64,000 bases of DNA, taken from contig NC_059543.1 in NCBI RefSeq assembly GCF_905220415.1, positions 6,944,001 through 7,008,000 on the forward strand, written 5' to 3'. Origin of the DNA: Colias croceus (Eukaryota > Arthropoda > Insecta > Lepidoptera > Pieridae). Both the position numbers and the translations under genes were made by a program. Position 1 is the first letter of the stretch. Each line of letters starts with the position of its first letter. Below, piece after piece: positions 63,737 through 64,000 of this stretch. Below the pieces are notes generated by a model. It was not told the origin of the DNA, ran no database searches, and saw only the letters and a program-made list of their open reading frames with translations.

Positions 63737-63977
63737 CTGTACAGGTAAAACGCGTGCGTCGAACGCGGTGTTCGTCGCCCGAATGCCGTCTTGTTTCGTC
63801 TCCATTGTTTACAGCGATAATTACATTTTCGTTTCGATCGAGTTTACGGGTCGAAGGCTCTGAGGCGGAAAATCTGGCGGGTGTCCAGTGCACGTCACAG
63901 AGAGTTCTATAACGATTTACTACCTTTAAGGACGTCCGGCATTGTTTCACACAATAACATTTCGATGCGCTGAGCAT
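63737..63977 (-). other. G+C-richer exon or promoter candidate
   Basis: This stretch is clearly richer in G+C than the introns. It has CpG-rich patches and is open on the minus strand from an ATG at 63977 to a possible donor (CAG followed by GTAATT) at 63737. The predicted peptide has no recognisable domain, and a shorter ATG in better context sits at 63942. It could be a 5' untranslated or first coding exon, or a promoter. The donor is part of a 16-bp perfect palindrome (TTACCTGTACAGGTAA, 63733-63748), so it would read as a donor on either strand and the direction is uncertain. If spliced to 63450 the frame continues into the membrane-helix reading described there. Transcript data are needed to choose. 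Confidence 0.3.
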
Positions 63978-64000
63978 TCACAATGCGTAATCGATATCTA

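Overview
The window looks like a piece of a moth genome, most likely Noctuoidea. The DNA is very AT-rich and almost free of long open frames. It carries repeats I recognise from Lepidoptera: tRNA-derived SINEs ending in TGATGA tracts, many copies of an element beginning ACTAGCGGTCCGCCCCGG, and a decayed R1-like non-LTR retrotransposon. There are no bacterial-style operons, no rRNA genes, no intact tRNA genes and no CRISPR arrays. The species call is inference from repeat content.

The main gene lies on the minus strand and spans essentially the whole window (about 94-62,042, probably beyond both edges). Five small exons, at 62.0, 53.2, 42.6, 35.9 and 0.1 kb, join in frame without a stop. Three of them (21, 54 and 30 nt) are multiples of three bounded by phase-1 introns, so each could be included or skipped without shifting frame. 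Together they encode a short extracellular piece, a Ser/Thr/Asp-rich stalk and a single transmembrane helix. The protein is therefore a single-pass membrane protein with a variable-looking juxtamembrane stalk. I cannot name it. A possible sixth exon sits at 45.9 kb.

The introns of this gene hold the rest. From left to right: a 438-bp near-perfect palindrome (1.3-1.8 kb); a 1,142-bp P-element-like transposon with a THAP-type zinc-finger fragment and a perfect 8-bp target duplication (2.8-4.0 kb); two inverted copies of a ~1-kb element that itself contains a foldback (6.7-7.7 and 12.7-13.7 kb); a 566-bp foldback flanked by TA (16.5-17.1 kb); a terminal-inverted-repeat element interrupted by a broken R1-like retrotransposon (18.7-21.7 kb); two tRNA-derived SINEs (32.5 and 50.7 kb); a dozen short interspersed copies between 32 and 59 kb; four CTCF-like motifs in 200 bp (42.3-42.5 kb); and a 1.1-kb piggyBac-type non-autonomous element with TTAA ends (43.4-44.5 kb).

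The right end (63.3-64.0 kb) is richer in G+C and may be a promoter or a first/last exon region. It includes a minus-strand frame of 40 residues with one membrane helix and a basic tail, which could be a micropeptide or a 3'-terminal exon. Everything else is AT-rich intronic DNA in which I see no supported gene.
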